A DNA stretch of 64,000 nucleotides from assembly GCA_023213395.1 (NCBI GenBank), contig CM041465.1, forward strand, positions 84,761,741-84,825,740, in the 5' to 3' direction. A program made the position numbers and the translations under genes. The notes under the pieces are model-generated. The model saw only the letters and a list, made by a program, of their open reading frames with translations, had not been told where the DNA came from and searched no databases. Of this stretch, positions 13,319 to 25,790 are shown in pieces. Each line of letters starts with the position of its first letter. Positions within the stretch are counted from its first letter, which is position 1. Origin of the DNA: Cycas panzhihuaensis (taxonomy: Eukaryota; Cycadophyta).

Positions 13319-14152
13319 AGTTAAAATGGTAAAAGTTTTGGTTAGTTTCCTTTCTTACTTGAAGTTTTAAACTATCATTTACTTAGCTAATACTCAAGGA
13401 AAAGTTTGCACACATAGTCTCAGAGATGCAAAGATGCTCTGCTAGGGTTTCCATCGATGCAAACTATATCTTCAAAGGCAATCGTTTGAGGGTGGGGGAC
13501 CTTAATCTAGAACCATATGGGAGTCGGTGGCTAGTGAAGCCACCCAACTAGATTGTAAGGTTTGTGAGACCGCCATGAAAGAGCTCCAAGTTCAACAGTA
13601 GGTCTATAATGATAAGAAGCAGAAAGTGTGTTTTTTGAGTCCAGAATGAAGACGGTGACAGTAGTCACTTTGATCAGACATTGCGCAGATATAAATGCAT
13701 ATGGGCCGATTGGAGAACGGAAGGACTCCATTGGAAGGTGGTGGAAAGATACACATATAGGGTTTTGGTGTTGGAAGAGACTATAGGGACACAAATATTG
13801 TTTCCTTGTCAGAAGAAGGATCTGCAACTAGCCGAGCAGAGGACAGATAAAGACAAGATAGGTGGAGAGAGTGGGGAGGTAACACTAGGAGGCCGATGGT
13901 GCATGAAGGCTAATGTAGAATGACCTAGTCTCTCAGACCTAAATAGGGGACAGAGCAGGAGGTCATTTGAAACTCAAAGGTTGGATTTACTCTCGAATTA
14001 GTTAGCCATTCAAGGGTAGGAAGAGAGATGTTTCAACCATCTTCTCCGTGTACTAGGTGAGATTGTTGTGACTTTTAATAAGCTATTAATGTGAAGGGGA
14101 TGGTTGTTTTGTTGAATGTGTTTGTGTGTAATTTTAATCTAGTAAAATTGTA
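13319..14152 (+). other. LINE A 5' UTR
   Basis: About 830 bp between the left duplication and the first ORF1 ATG, richer in G than its surroundings, as is common for L1 leaders. Open frames at 13531-13827 (minus) and 13681-13923 (plus) have no recognisable domain and are taken as chance. An internal promoter would be expected here from L1 biology, but I see no specific element. Confidence 0.6.
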
Positions 14153-14444
14153 ATGGAGAAAGGAACCATGTCCCATAATCAGACTCATAATATTTCTCTA
14201 GGAAGGACCTACTTGGATGCCCTTAGAAATGAGGAACTTGAATCTTGTGATATAACCCCTATTAAGCAAGATCTGACTATTAAAATCCCTATACTAGAGA
14301 AAACTCTAAAGAGAATAAAAAAGCTCTAGGAGAACAACCTTGTGAGTAGGCTTTTAGGACCTAGACCTGGGCTAGATATTATAAGGAGTTAGATTAGAAC
14401 TATATAGAAGACAAGAAATCCAATAAAGGTGATGGCCCTGCCAA

Positions 14445-14449
14445 GGGGA
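14445..14449 (+). repeat. Copia-1 target-site duplication, left (GGGGA)
   Basis: GGGGA precedes the left LTR and GTGGA (19659-19663) follows the right LTR. One mismatch in five fits aging of a 5-bp duplication. Confidence 0.7.
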
Positions 14450-14666
14450 TGTTAAAATGTACTGTTTTATCTAGACAAAGAGGGGTCATGTTGACTCACC
14501 CCTTAAAATATAACTCCAAATAGGAGTTGTGACACTTAGCAACCTCATGTAGGTTAGTTACATTGCTATTTGCAACGGTCATCTCATTGATGTATATTTA
14601 AGAGGAATGAGACTCCATGTAGTATCAAGTTCTGATCTTCATTCTGTCTAAGTCAATTTTCTATCA
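14450..14666 (+). repeat. Copia-1 5' LTR (217 bp)
   Basis: TG...CA ends; TATA-like TGTATATTTAAGAGG near 14592-14606; followed at once by the primer site. Confidence 0.93.
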
Positions 14667-14681
14667 TGGTATCAGAGCAGG
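14667..14681 (+). other. Copia-1 primer-binding site
   Basis: TGGTATCAGAGCAGG is complementary to the 3' end of initiator tRNA-Met as used by many plant copia elements. It directly abuts the LTR. Confidence 0.85.
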
Positions 14682-15359
14682 TTATCCCACGCTTGAGAGG
14701 GTCCTTTGTGTGTAATAGAGTTTGTTCTGAGAGTGACAAGGAAGCCTACAACACATGAGATAAATTGAAAGTGAAGTGAAGGATCCATCACGTCTAGAAG
14801 TAGACCTAAGGACCACAGGAAGTATCGTATGGTCACTGTATGGACCAGAAAATTCAAACTTCTCAATTCAAGTTAAAATTTGGCAGCAAGTAGATATTGA
14901 CTTCCTCTTCAACTTTTCCTTCTGGATCGAAGTCATTTGAAGAAGTTTTGATAGGGTTTTTGCCCCTTTATCAACCGCATGGGTTTGGAGGTATTTCAGT
15001 AAATTCCTCCCAAAATTTTTGAAATTCCTGAGTCAAACTTATTGTAAACTCAGTATCTGGGTATTACAAAAGTTTTATGATAGACTTTGAGGAATTCTAT
15101 GAAGTAATTTTTAAATTACAAGCAAAAACGTATTGTGCCCTAAGTACATTTTCCAGTCTTTTAGGTCAATTTTCTCCTCATCCATAAACTGTTTTGGAAA
15201 ACTAATATCAGATCCAGGATCCTTGTCTCATAACCTCTCTTTTGAGGTACATATCATACAATTCTGTACAAGTTCAATTCCATACAAAAATCTGTACCGT
15301 GTACAGCCTGCACTCTGACTCTCAGTATCTCAACTGTCAAAATAGCTTCAGGTCTTTTC

Positions 15360-16255
15360 TCTCTGCCAGAATCAGAAAAATTGACTGATTCAAACTATCA
15401 TGTTTAGAAAATTAAAGTAGAAACTGTCTTAAAAATAAAAAATTCTTGGAATATTAAAATTAGGACTGAGACTTGTCTAAAGGACTTAGATGCTAAGCTG
15501 GCCAATGTGTGCACATTTTGAAAATGTCAATTTCTGACTCAATTCTGATATATGTTGAAAAGCTTAATTTGTCCTCTGACATTTGGAGATGTCTTGAGAA
15601 CTTGTATAGATAGAAAAATAAAGCAAGAATAATTGCTCTCAAGGAAGAAATGTATAGACTGCATATGAAGGAAAATGAAAATGTAACAGATTTTATGCAC
15701 AAGGTTGTTTCAATACGAAATAATTTATCAAGTGTAGGAGGTTTGATTTCTGAACAAGAGCTGGTAGAACTAATAACAGTTAAGCTCCCAAAGTCTTTCG
15801 ATATAACCATCAACACCATTATAAATACTGAAAAAATAAATAAAATAACTCTTGATGAATTGATGGGATTGCTGTTGAGATAGGAACAAAGGAATAAGAG
15901 ATATGAAGACTCCTCAGAATTTGAAGATGCCTTTATGTCCAGATTAAACCTGGGCTCACACAACAGAAACCAAACCCGTGGATGAAGCATAACACCTGAC
16001 TTTAGAGGACGAGGTCAGTGGTAAGACTCTAGGGGACGTGGATGAAGCATAGACCCAAGGATTTGTTTCAATTACGGAAGGACCGGGCACATCTCCAGTG
16101 CATGTAGAATCTTTAACATATGTTACTATTACAGACAAGGTGGACATTACCCTACCAATGCCCTCAGCGAAGAAGTGAGATTTAGAAAGGGAAAAGACAT
16201 GTTGGTGGCTACAGCAAAGAGAAAGCAGATGAAGATGAAGAAGAGGCTGCCTTCA
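15360..16255 (+). pseudogene. Copia-1 gag
   Basis: Structural protein remnant. The N-terminal part reads KLTDSNYHV then KIKVETVLKIKN near 15375-15440, with the expected Trp after the Val now a stop. The best-preserved block, 15650-15883, carries ENVTDFMHKVVSIRNNLSS and LVELITVKLPKSFD, the conserved core of copia gag (UBN2 type). A double zinc knuckle follows near 16060-16140. It is readable as CFNYGRTGHISSAC, with one ligand Cys changed to Tyr, then a second, weaker knuckle. Stops at several sites make it non-functional. Confidence 0.85.
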
Positions 16256-16263
16256 TTGTTGCC

Positions 16264-16710
16264 TTGGCTTCCAACCTCAAAGACAATGACACATGGTATG
16301 TTGATTCAGAAGCTTCAAGACACATGACTAGTCATAAAGATTGGTTTGAGACATTGGAACCCTATAACCTTGATAGATCAGTCGAATTAGGTGATAAATA
16401 TGCTCTTGATATAAAAGGAATTGGAACTAATGCTATCAACTTGCAAGGAAATGTCAAAAAAATTGGAAACATTTTATTGGTTCCTGATTTAAAAATAAAC
16501 CTTCTTTATGTTTCCCAACTTAGTAAAAAGGGATTAAGAACCATCTTTGATGAAGATGGATATTGTTGTATTCTGGACATGAAAAAGAATGGTGAAAATG
16601 TTGCAAGAGGCGTGAGATATAATGACTTATACAAACTTTTGTTGAATCCTATACTTCCCGATCTGGAAGAAAAAGCTTGCACTATCATCAAGTCTAGTAA
16701 TAAAATTTAG
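16264..16710 (+). pseudogene. Copia-1 protease and start of integrase
   Basis: Open for 148 codons. The retropepsin region begins TWYVDSEASRHMTSH, where the catalytic DSG/DSA motif is D-S-E. The copia protease pattern continues with LVPDLKINLLYVSQL. The frame stops just before the GAG-pre-integrase zinc-binding HHCC region (HLKYGHL at about 16711), which reads on through a stop. Confidence 0.88.
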
Positions 16711-17844
16711 CATTTGAAGTATGGCCACCTTCTAATTGAGACATTGAAATTGATGAAAATTTTTGAAATGGTGAATGGATTACCTTGTATCTTTTCTGAT
16801 AACTTTGTTTGTAAAAGCTGTTAGTTTGGGAAACAACACCAACTCCCTTTCAAGGAAAGCACCTGGATAACAGAATCAAGGTTGGAGCTAATTCATACAT
16901 ACCTCTGTGGTCCCATCTCACCACTTACTATTAATGGATGCAGATATTTTTTAACCTTCATTGACGACTTTACTCGAAAGGTATGGGCCTACTTTATCCA
17001 CAACAAATCAGAAGTTTTTGAAATATTTAAAGAGTTCAAAGCCGAAGCAAAAATAGAGGTAGAAGCAAAAATTAAATGTATTTGGTCAAACGGAGGAGGT
17101 GAATATATATCAAAAGAGTTCTAGAACTACTACAGAATTCATGGAATCTGCAGACAGGTTACAACTCCATACACACCACAATCAAACGGTGAAGCAGAAA
17201 GAAACTATAGAACCTTAATGGAAATGGCAAGAAGCATGGTCTATGAAAAAGGTGTACTAAAAAACTACTGGGTGGAAGTAGTGAGTACAACATGTTATCT
17301 CATAAATCGGTGTCCAACAAAGGCCTTAAAAAATATCACTCCAAAAGAAGCTTGGATGGGCAGAAAACCTTATATAAGTTCACTCAAAGTTTTTGGGAGT
17401 CAAGCCTTTGTTTATATACCAGATTAAAAAAGGTCTAAGTTAGATGCAAAAAGCGTAGAATATATTATGATAGGATATAGTAAAAATTCAAAGGCCTACA
17501 AATGCATGGATCCTAGAATCAACAAAATCTATGTGAGTAGAGATGTAGTTTCTAATGAAGGAGATAGTGAATCTGGACAAATTAGAATAATTGATGAAGG
17601 AGAGAAGATTGCTGAACGGGAAATTACAGAGATTGATAAAGAAATTGAGAAAGAACCTACTCCTGAGGTAACAACAGAGGAAGTTTCAATTTCTCTTCCT
17701 ACATCCAAGCCAAATCAAATAGGAGTGATAATAAATCAACTGGTAGATGAAACTGACAATCCAAAAGAACTTGGTACTGAAGAGGCTACACAAAAACAAA
17801 AGAAGCTGCCCAGACGGTACATTAAAACAATTGAGGAAGGATAA
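16711..17844 (+). pseudogene. Copia-1 integrase
   Basis: The core domain is legible in three stretches. 16882-17124 has LELIHTYLCGPIS, FLTFIDDFTRKVW and SNGGGEYISKEF, and so carries the first two acidic positions of the DDE triad (the first in the IDDF region, the second replaced by Asn in SNGGGEY). 17218-17427 includes MEMARSMVYEKG and KVFGSQAFVYIPD. 17467-17844 has MIGYSKNSKAYKCMDP, the copia integrase C-terminal box, and an acidic linker to RT. Stops separate the stretches. Confidence 0.88.
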
Positions 17845-17853
17845 AGTACTGTA

Positions 17854-18670
17854 ATGGAATACAGAACAAGAAGTCAAAAAGCTAGAGCCTTGTTAACTAA
17901 GGTCAAACCTCAGACATTTCAGGAAGCCCAAGAAGAACAAGTATGGAAAACATCCATGGATAATGAAATGGGCTCAATCCAAAGAAATCAGACATGGGAA
18001 TTGGTAGAATTACCAGTCAATACATCTGTAATCAATTGTAAATGGGTCTATAAGACTAAAGAAGGGCTAAATAGCAAAATAGAAAAATATAAGGCTAGAT
18101 TGGTTGCAAAAGGATACACTCAAATAGTCGGAGTAGACTTTAATGAAACTTTCTCTCATATTACCAAAATGAATACAGCAAGAACAGTGATTGCTCTGGA
18201 TGCAACTCAAAACTGGAAAAACTTTCAACTAGATGTAAAGAGTGCCTTCTTGAATGGAGAACTATAAGAAGAGGTCTACATGAAACAACTTAAGGGATAT
18301 GTTAAAGAATGACAGGAGAATCTAATGTGCAAACTAAAAAAGGCACTATATGGGCTTAAACAAGCTCCTTGAGCCCGGTACACCAAACTGGATCATTTTC
18401 TGGAAGAAAACAACATTAAACGTTGTGATTCAGACCCCAGTCTGTACATAAGAAAAAAGGAGGGCAAAGTCACAATAATTGTTGTTTGTGTTGATGATAT
18501 GCTAATCACTGGTAGTGATAACGAAGGCTCTGAAGACATAAAAGAATAACTTCAACAAAAATTTGAGATGACAGACCTAGGTCTTTTGAATTACTACCTG
18601 GGTCTAGAGATAGGACAATAACATAATTGTATAACTCTATCCCAGAGTAAATATATCAAAAGTCTACTTA
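17854..18670 (+). pseudogene. Copia-1 reverse transcriptase
   Basis: Opens with WKTSMDNEMGSIQRNQTWEL, then INCKWVYKTKEG, KARLVAKGYTQ and LDVKSAFLNGEL, the canonical copia RT blocks. After a stop at about 18268 it continues with EEVYMKQL and YGLKQAP, the active site VVCVDDML near 18482-18507, and FEMTDLGLLNYYLGLEIG. Both catalytic Asp residues are present although the frame is interrupted at least four times. Confidence 0.9.
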
Positions 18671-18681
18671 TTAGATTCTAA

Positions 18682-19392
18682 ATGGAAAATTGCAATCCCT
18701 ACGCCACACCCATGGAAACAAATTGTGAATTGATAGCAGATGAAATGGAAAAAGGAGTAAATATCACTCTGTATAGACAAATGATTGGAAGTCTGATCTA
18801 CGTGATAGCAACCATGCTTGACATATCTTACTCAGTTGGACTTGTATCCAGATATATGCAGAATCCAAAATTAAGACACCAGAAGGCCATAAAAAGAATT
18901 CTGAGATATCTTAAGGGTACCATAAATCTGAAATTGGTGTATCCAAAAGGAGGTTTAGCAAAATTGTCAAGATACTGCGACTGATCAAGGTGAGACAAGG
19001 AACAAAGAAAGTCCACTAGTGGATACTATTCCTTTCTAGGTCCTTCAGCAATATCATGGTGTAGCAAGAAGCAAGCCACTGTTGCATTGTCTTCCACTGA
19101 AGTAGAATACAAAGCAGCTACTACAGCAACATGCAAAGGTGTTTGGCTAAGACAACTTCTATTTGATTTAGAACAACAACAGAAAGAAGCAACTCCTCTC
19201 AAATGTGATAATCAGAGCACCATCAAACTAACTAAAAATCCAGTCCTTCATGCAAGAACCAAGCATATAGAAGTTCATCATCATTTTATAAGGGAGAAAG
19301 TACACAACAAAGAAATTTACCTAGAATATTGTCCTTCTTCAGAAAAAGTTACAGATCTTCTGACAAAATCTCTTAGAAAAGAAATATTTTAA
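18682..19392 (+). pseudogene. Copia-1 RNase H
   Basis: Two open blocks, 18682-18984 and 19087-19392. The first carries MIGSLIYVIATMLDISYSVG and RILRYLKGTINL. After stops and a short linker (STSGYYSFLGPSAISWCSKK) the second has LSSTEVEYKAATTATCK, LKCDNQSTIKLTKNPV, HARTKHIEVHHHFIRE and VTDLLTKSL. All copia RNase H landmarks are present, ending 50 bp before the 3' LTR. Confidence 0.9.
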
Positions 19393-19441
19393 TATCTAAG
19401 AAACAAACTAGGGTTACTAGAGATAAAACATTAAGAGAGGG

Positions 19442-19658
19442 TGTTAAAATATAATGTTTAATCTAGACAAAGAGGGGTCATGTTGACTCACCCCTTAAAA
19501 TATAACTCCAAATAGGAGTTGTGACACTTGGCAGCCTCATGTAGGTCAGTTACATTTCTATTTGTAATGGTCATCTCAGTGATGTATATTTAAGAGGAAT
19601 GAGACTCCATGTAATATCAAGTTCTGATCTTCATTTTGTCTAAGTCAGTTTTCTATCA
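19442..19658 (+). repeat. Copia-1 3' LTR (217 bp)
   Basis: Same length as the 5' LTR and about 94% identical by hand count. Preceded by a purine tract and followed by the GTGGA duplication. Confidence 0.93.
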
Positions 19659-22334
19659 GTGGATATGTTTTGTTCAAATTTACTAACCAAGAGGATATGA
19701 TTAGCACTCTTTTGTAATCCTCTTAGGTCATTGGGAGAAAGCCCTATTTTTGGAAAAATAACATTTGAACTTTGATCTGATGGTGCCAATTATAAAACAA
19801 GCACCAATATGGGTCCAAATACCAAGCTTGCACCAGTAAGTATGGGATTTAAACATCATAAAAGGGGTAGTGAAAGCTATTGGACATCTCCTGGCCATTT
19901 ATTCAACTATTAAGAATAGGAGTAGATTGGTCAATGCTAGATTTTGTGTACTGGTTAGATTTGACAAACCCCTTCTGAATAGTATAAGGATTGAATCTGA
20001 TGAATGGAGTAAAGAGCAACCCTCGATCTATAAAGTAGAAAATAATAGATGTTCTACCTGCAAAAGACTTGGCTACTTACCATAGAAATGCCTAGGGGAA
20101 AGGAAGGATGATATGGAGAGGCAGGACATAGAGGATCTTCAAGCTACTAAAATAAATGATCTAAAAACAACTTAGAACCAAGAGAGACAAGTTTCACCCA
20201 AGAGGAGGCCAAGAAAGAAATGTTTAACCCTAATTTGGAAGATAACGACATACTCCTTAAGGAGGGGGAGGATCTCCAGAAGGGAGAGTGGTTAGTGGAA
20301 GGGGATGATATCCCCTGAGAGGATCAGGAAAGGCTAAAGGAGGAGTTGGACACCTTGAGACAGGAGGCCATAGGGGGTCCTGAGAGGATCTAGAAGGTTA
20401 AAGGGAAGGATCCCCAGGAGGATCAAAGTGGTATTGGCCAACGTAGAAGCCCTCGTATAGGAATTAACAAAAGAGTAGAAAGGCCTACTCTCAAGATGAT
20501 AAAGGAGAGGGAAGTAGCTTCGTAAATAGACCAAGGATTCTAGAGAACTCTAAAGGAGGGAGGTTACAAGGGACCAAGATTAAGGGCTAGAGATGAAGTT
20601 GGAGAGCCCCAGAAAGAAGAAGGATGTGAAAATTGGAGGACTGAGAGAAAGAGATAAAGATTGTCTTCTAAAACATCAGAGGGATAAATGCTCCCTCTAG
20701 ACAGAGTAGTGAAGGACCTTTGAATAAAAATGAAACCAGATATATTATTTTTGTAGGAAACCAAGTTGGTTAAGAAGAACAGAGCAAGAGTAAAAGATAA
20801 GATTTGGAGGAAGGAAGAGATGTTAGCGATGGATGGCCACCCAAGGTCAGGAGGATTGTCAATCTTGTGGAATCTGAAGGAGTGGCATAGAGAGTTTTTT
20901 AGGATGGAAGAGTATTACATTTTCGTATGGGTCATATGTAGGAGGACTAATGCAAGATGATTGGCCACAAATGTCTATGCTCCTACCCAAGTAGAAGGAA
21001 GGAGGATTATTTGGGATAAGATTTTAGAGGAGCATAGAGAGTGAAAAGGACCTTCACTAGTCACATGAGATTTTAACACTGCTCGCTCTTCTGGCGAGAA
21101 AAAAGGAGGCCAAGAAGGGTGGTCAAATACTATGCTAGATTTGGGTAACTTTTTGCAGAAATGGGGCTGATGGATGTCCCCCTCAAAGGGGATAAATATA
21201 CTCAAACAAATAAGAGGATTGGGAATCATCATATACAAGTGAGATTAGACAAAATGTTGATTAATTACGCTTGGGCCAGCTGTCATAATAACATCAAACT
21301 AGAAGCTCTAACAAAGATGATGTCAAAACACACTCCTCTTCTATTTGGCTTCTCTGATACTAAAAAGCATATGGGGTCGCCTTTTAGGTTTGAATTGATA
21401 TTGACAAGACACTTGAGTCTTAGGGATTTGATTGAGGAATGTTGGAAAGTTCTAATAACAAAATGTGCTATGTATAGGTTCTCAAAGAAATTAGATTGGG
21501 TAAAAAGAAGGGTGAAAGAATGGAAGAAAGAGGTCTATGGAAACATTTTTGAAGTTAAGAACCAATTAGACAATGAGTTAAAAGTAGTTAAGGTAAGGAT
21601 CCAAGAGGAAGGCAGGTCCTAAGTGCTAGACTAGATGAAGAGATACCTCATTAAAAATTTAGAGGAAGTCCTGGTTAAGGAGGAGATTCATTGGAGGCAA
21701 AAATCTAGGGCCCTCTGGTTAGCTGAAGGGGATAGAAACATAATTTTTTTTTATATGATAGTTGTGAAATATAAAGTTACTAATAAGATAAGTAAGCTAT
21801 ATAACAAAGAAGGACAAGAAGTTAGTGAAGGGAATGAAATGAAAAACATAGTACTAGATTACTTTAAGGAGCTACTTATTAAGCCAAGATGTCAGGACAA
21901 GGAGGCCAAAAATGAGTTTTTGAATATCATTCCTAACTTAGTATATGAGAAACAGAATATAATACTAATGGGCCCATTCACTAAAGAGGAAGTTAAAATA
22001 GCGGCATTTGGTATGAAGAAGGAGAAAGCACCTGGTTTAGATAGTTTATCCTTAGGATTTTTCAAGAATAATGAGATATAATCAAGGAGGACGTAATGAA
22101 GGAAATGGGAGAGTTTCCTGAGAATCAAAAGTTGTTGAGGGAATGGCAAGCCACTTTCCTCATGTTGATCCCGAAGTAGGAGAGAGCAAGAAGAATGGAG
22201 AACTTTCAACTAATTAGTTTGTGCAATGTGAAATATAAAATTATAACCAAAGTTTTGGCCAACATACTCAAGACGATCCTCCTTGGGATTTTTTCCCCTA
22301 ACTAAGATGGTTTCGTAAAAGGTAGGCAAATCAC

Positions 22335-22339
22335 TAATG
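22335..22339 (+). repeat. Copia-2 target-site duplication, left (TAATG)
   Basis: TAATG before the left LTR and TGATG (29822-29826) after the right LTR, four of five matching. Removing one copy and the element restores the LINE reading frame between GRQIT and GIIVIYET. Confidence 0.8.
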
Positions 22340-22651
22340 TGAAAGAGATTAATGCATTAAGGTCATTTGTGTAGATTAATTAAGTGAACTTAGGATATAT
22401 TGTTAGCATTAGTCTCTTAGTGAAATGCACTTTATATGTATTTAGATGTAATTTTAGGTTCATGTTATTAGGCAGAAAAATCATAACCCTAATATTCACC
22501 CTCAATAATAAAAAGTGAAATATCAAGGAGGGAGTTATTATTCATTCTCACCTCTAAGCTTTGCTCTCATATCTTATTTCATCTCTTTTTCATTCTCCAT
22601 TGTCATTATATATATGTGAGTGATTTATTCCCAAAATCCTTCCTTCCTTCA
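22340..22651 (+). repeat. Copia-2 5' LTR (312 bp)
   Basis: Starts TGAAAGAG and ends CCTTCCTTCA. It is followed by TA and the primer site. Confidence 0.88.
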
Positions 22652-22653
22652 TA

Positions 22654-24607
22654 TGGTATCAGAGCTAGAAGGGGGTCTATTCACTCCATTCCACTTACAT
22701 AGAGTTATTTTGTCTCTCCTTCAGTTTCAATGTGAAGTATTGAAAGTGCATTCATCATTTTTTAATTTTTGAGAGCTTAAAATTATATTATTTTGTATGT
22801 TGCTACTTTTTCTATGTGTGCAAAATTTTAGAGTTGAAAAAGATAGTTTTTCAAAGTCGTTTGATTACTAGAATAGTCCCAAAAGTATTAAAGACCTAAA
22901 TTTTTATTTAAAAAATTAACCATCTCATATTTTGATGAAATTTGATATGTAGGGTCACTTTTCTAGGAGGATCATTTTTTTCTTCTGGAGCAACTTCGGA
23001 TTCAGCCTGCAATAAGAAGTTTTGGCTGAAATAAAAGGTTAAAATTTACAGATAAGTAACTTGTGGCACTTTTCTCAGTGAAATCCTTTAAACATGAACT
23101 AAAAATCTGAAATTTGTTTTGAGGGATCTAGTAGATTTATGTATTAGGAGCATTTTGAGATAAATATCATCAAATTTTATTCATCAGTTAGTGAGATATT
23201 TGTAGCTTTCTCATGAATGTTGAATTTACCTACTTAACCCCACAAAAGACATTGTGAGGGCATTTCGGACAGATTTTTAGCTAATTTTGGAGATAGTGTA
23301 GAAGGAAAAGTTGATGTACATGTCAATATGTAGCTTTTGACATATTGAAGTTTAGATTTTGAGACATTGGATATGGTAAGATTCTACTTTTATGCTTTTT
23401 TCAAACAAAAATTTTGTATGCCTTTTTAGAAATTTGACTTTAACATTTTATCAAAAATAATATTTTGAATATTTTTTTCTTTTGTTATAAATTCAAACTC
23501 CATCATTTAGGCCTTCATATTTATAATTTAAAAAAAAAATTGGTCATTTATCATTATTTGTAAATTTTGTAAAAAAATCACAAAATATGATAAAATAGTA
23601 TGTATTTAGATTTAGAAAAATCAATATTTTAGTAGCAAGTTGATCTACATTTTATCCTTTTATGGATTTTATATTAAAATTTTTGAAACCATATTTAAAA
23701 ATATTATACTAAAGCAAGGGAAACCTTGGATCGGAAATAACATTTGGTTTCCCTACTAAATCTAGCATGTTTTTTCTATTTGCACACATAGTATAAAACA
23801 TCACATAAAGAAACAGTAGTAACAAAGCAAGTGTGAAAAGCAAGCAAACATATTTAGTAACTTTTTATTTTAGTTCTCAGTTATTTAGAAATAACTTACA
23901 TTATTCCTAAAAGGAATCTTATCCATACGATTTATACCGTTAGTTCTTGAATTATGCACGCACTCACCTTGGTTGAAATAAAATATGGTTAACTGAAGTC
24001 CAGACCCTAAGGGATATACGAGTTTTATACTAGGTCTGGCCTTAATTAAAATAGTGGTGGAGGGTCAAGTTAGCCATACCTACGACCTCTAATTAGGGAT
24101 AATCCTGATAATCACCCAAGAAAACTGAAAACCTTAATGCAAGATTAAAATTAACCCAGTCTAATATCCGTCATAGCCATGGGATACACACATACCATTT
24201 GACTCATCGGAAGAGGCATATAGCCACTCACCCGTAAACTAGATGAAGACTAGGAGTACTTAGGCTCCATTGTGACTTAGATTTCATCACTAAGCATAGG
24301 TGCGGGTATCATGGGTAAAGGCCTTAATCATATACTAGAAGCCTTAGGCATCGAATCCTCACCTATATTTAGACATAAGTTAGAGGTTAGTGGCATAATA
24401 CATAACCACTCTTTGTCAGCTCTACATTAGATCCCATTCTTACATCATTGCTTCTACTTATTTTTCATGGTTATTGAAAAATACTTAATCATTACTTGCT
24501 TCTCATCATAACATTTATTTCTATATCCCTGTTGTACCAAGTATACTAGTCATATATGTTAGTGGCACATACTTCTATCATCTCTTCTACTTCTTCATTA
24601 TCACCAT
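22654..24607 (+). other. Copia-2 non-coding leader, unusually long
   Basis: From the primer site to the probable gag ATG (24608) is about 1.95 kb, long for a copia leader. The first part (to about 23700) is very AT-rich. From about 23710 to 24540 the texture changes to a more balanced, gene-free sequence. That block may be an unrecognised insertion inside the leader. I see no LTR pair, terminal inverted repeat or ORF that defines it. Confidence 0.5.
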
Positions 24608-25790
24608 GTCATCTTAATTCAAACAGAATGTCAACTATATATTGAAAGGCAAAGAAAATTAAGATTTGTGGTACACTATAGTTAAAAATTTTGTAAAGTG
24701 TGAAGGCCTTCGGATAGCCCACTTGTAGCCTACATCCATCATACTTGCAACAACTACAACACCTGCTTCTAGTAGATCCACCTCAACAACTCCTAGAAAT
24801 ACCACAATCAAACTACAATAGGACATAAATGATGAAAAGATTTATGTAGGAATTATGTTGGTTACTGATCACTCCTTGCATAACTTGATTAACAAAGAGC
24901 AACATAATATAGCCTGGAAGGTCCTTGAAATTCTCAAGAAGAATTTGATACCAAGTCAGATTTAGAATTTGTTTATCTTGTTTTGAAAACGAACAAATTA
25001 AAAATGCAGAAGGGATGAGCTTATTAGACAATAAATCTCCTTCAACCAATAAAACAGGAAATTGATAAAAATTTTAAGACACAATGTATCACTTGGTCAT
25101 TCTTAATCCAATCATGTCTACATGTCCTTGATTATAAAAACTTGCTTAGAAGTCTTCAATCTAGTGGAACATTGAAGACACTCAACTTTGAAACACTTGC
25201 CGAGAAGTTTATAGAATTTGACAAGACTTTTGATACCAACTTTATAGCCTCTAACTCTCTTCTAGATGTAGACTTTGAGGTGGAAGAAAAAGCTTGCTAC
25301 ACAAAAATCAAGGTCCCTCTCATAGTAGAGAAAATAACTGAGTAATAAGAAGAGGAAGAAACATGAGAAATCATCCACAAGGTCAACCAAACCCTCAATC
25401 ATAGCCTCGACAGTCTCAAGGCCAAGGGTCACTTCAACAAAGAGCAAGACAGTCAGGCTAAACCAGTACCTCTTTAGATACTAATAATCAAACTTTTATG
25501 TATAATCAGTGTAACTGTAAAGGACACTTTATAAAATATTGTAGAACTGCCACTTATAAGTTGGCTAAGTTCCAACCAAAACATGGAGCTCACAATGTTG
25601 AAGAAACTTGTAAAGAATCATTTAACAGTGTAGGTTTTGTACAAGTATACTTTTAAAGAATTAGGGGATCTTCAACATCAAATGCCATTGACCAACCATA
25701 GAGATACTTTGAAACTCAATGTGGATATATCACTTGTGAATTCCCTTCACCAATGTCAAGCCCTATTGGAATTGCAAATAGTATGGCTTC
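24608..25790 (+). pseudogene. Copia-2 gag
   Basis: Starts near ATG 24608 with NYILKGKEN and DLWY, the copia gag opening. Helical gag body fragments run on to 25345. A CCHC-type knuckle appears near 25500-25545 as CNCKGHFIKYC. Downstream shifts and stops are frequent. The open stretch 25142-25345 belongs to the gag body and 25637-25825 to the gag-protease linker. Confidence 0.75.

Larger units (their letters stand above)
14450..19658 (+). mobile_element. Copia-1: complete two-LTR Ty1/copia element
   Basis: Element of 5,209 bp with two 217-bp LTRs (14450-14666 and 19442-19658). The primer site TGGTATCAGAGC starts at 14667, abutting the 5' LTR, and matches the initiator tRNA-Met type. A purine tract (AAGAGAGGG) precedes the 3' LTR. 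The interior keeps the copia order gag, protease, integrase, RT, RNase H in mostly one frame, interrupted by about a dozen stops. By eye the LTRs differ at 13 of 217 positions (about 6%), nine of them transitions. It inserted into LINE A ORF1. Confidence 0.95.
14153..20550 (+). pseudogene. LINE A ORF1 (DUF4283/zinc-knuckle RNA-binding type), split by copia-1
   Basis: ORF1 of plant L1s encodes the nucleic-acid-binding partner of ORF2. Candidate starts are ATG 14153 and the in-frame ATG 14168. Residues LVSRLLGPRPGLDIIR then PIKVMALPRG match the N-terminal DUF4283 core. Copia-1 cuts the frame right there. Coding resumes at about 19664 with GYVLFKFTNQEDM, the next piece of the same domain. A cysteine pair (RCSTCKRLGYLP, near 20047-20085) corresponds to the zinc knuckle. 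The rest is charged and stop-ridden, so the end near 20550 is approximate. The family is assigned from motif order, not from a search. Confidence 0.75.

Noticed and set aside
15493-15990. 165-codon minus-strand ORF overlapping copia-1 gag
   Set aside because: It lies opposite well-recognised gag and has no signature of its own; a shadow frame.
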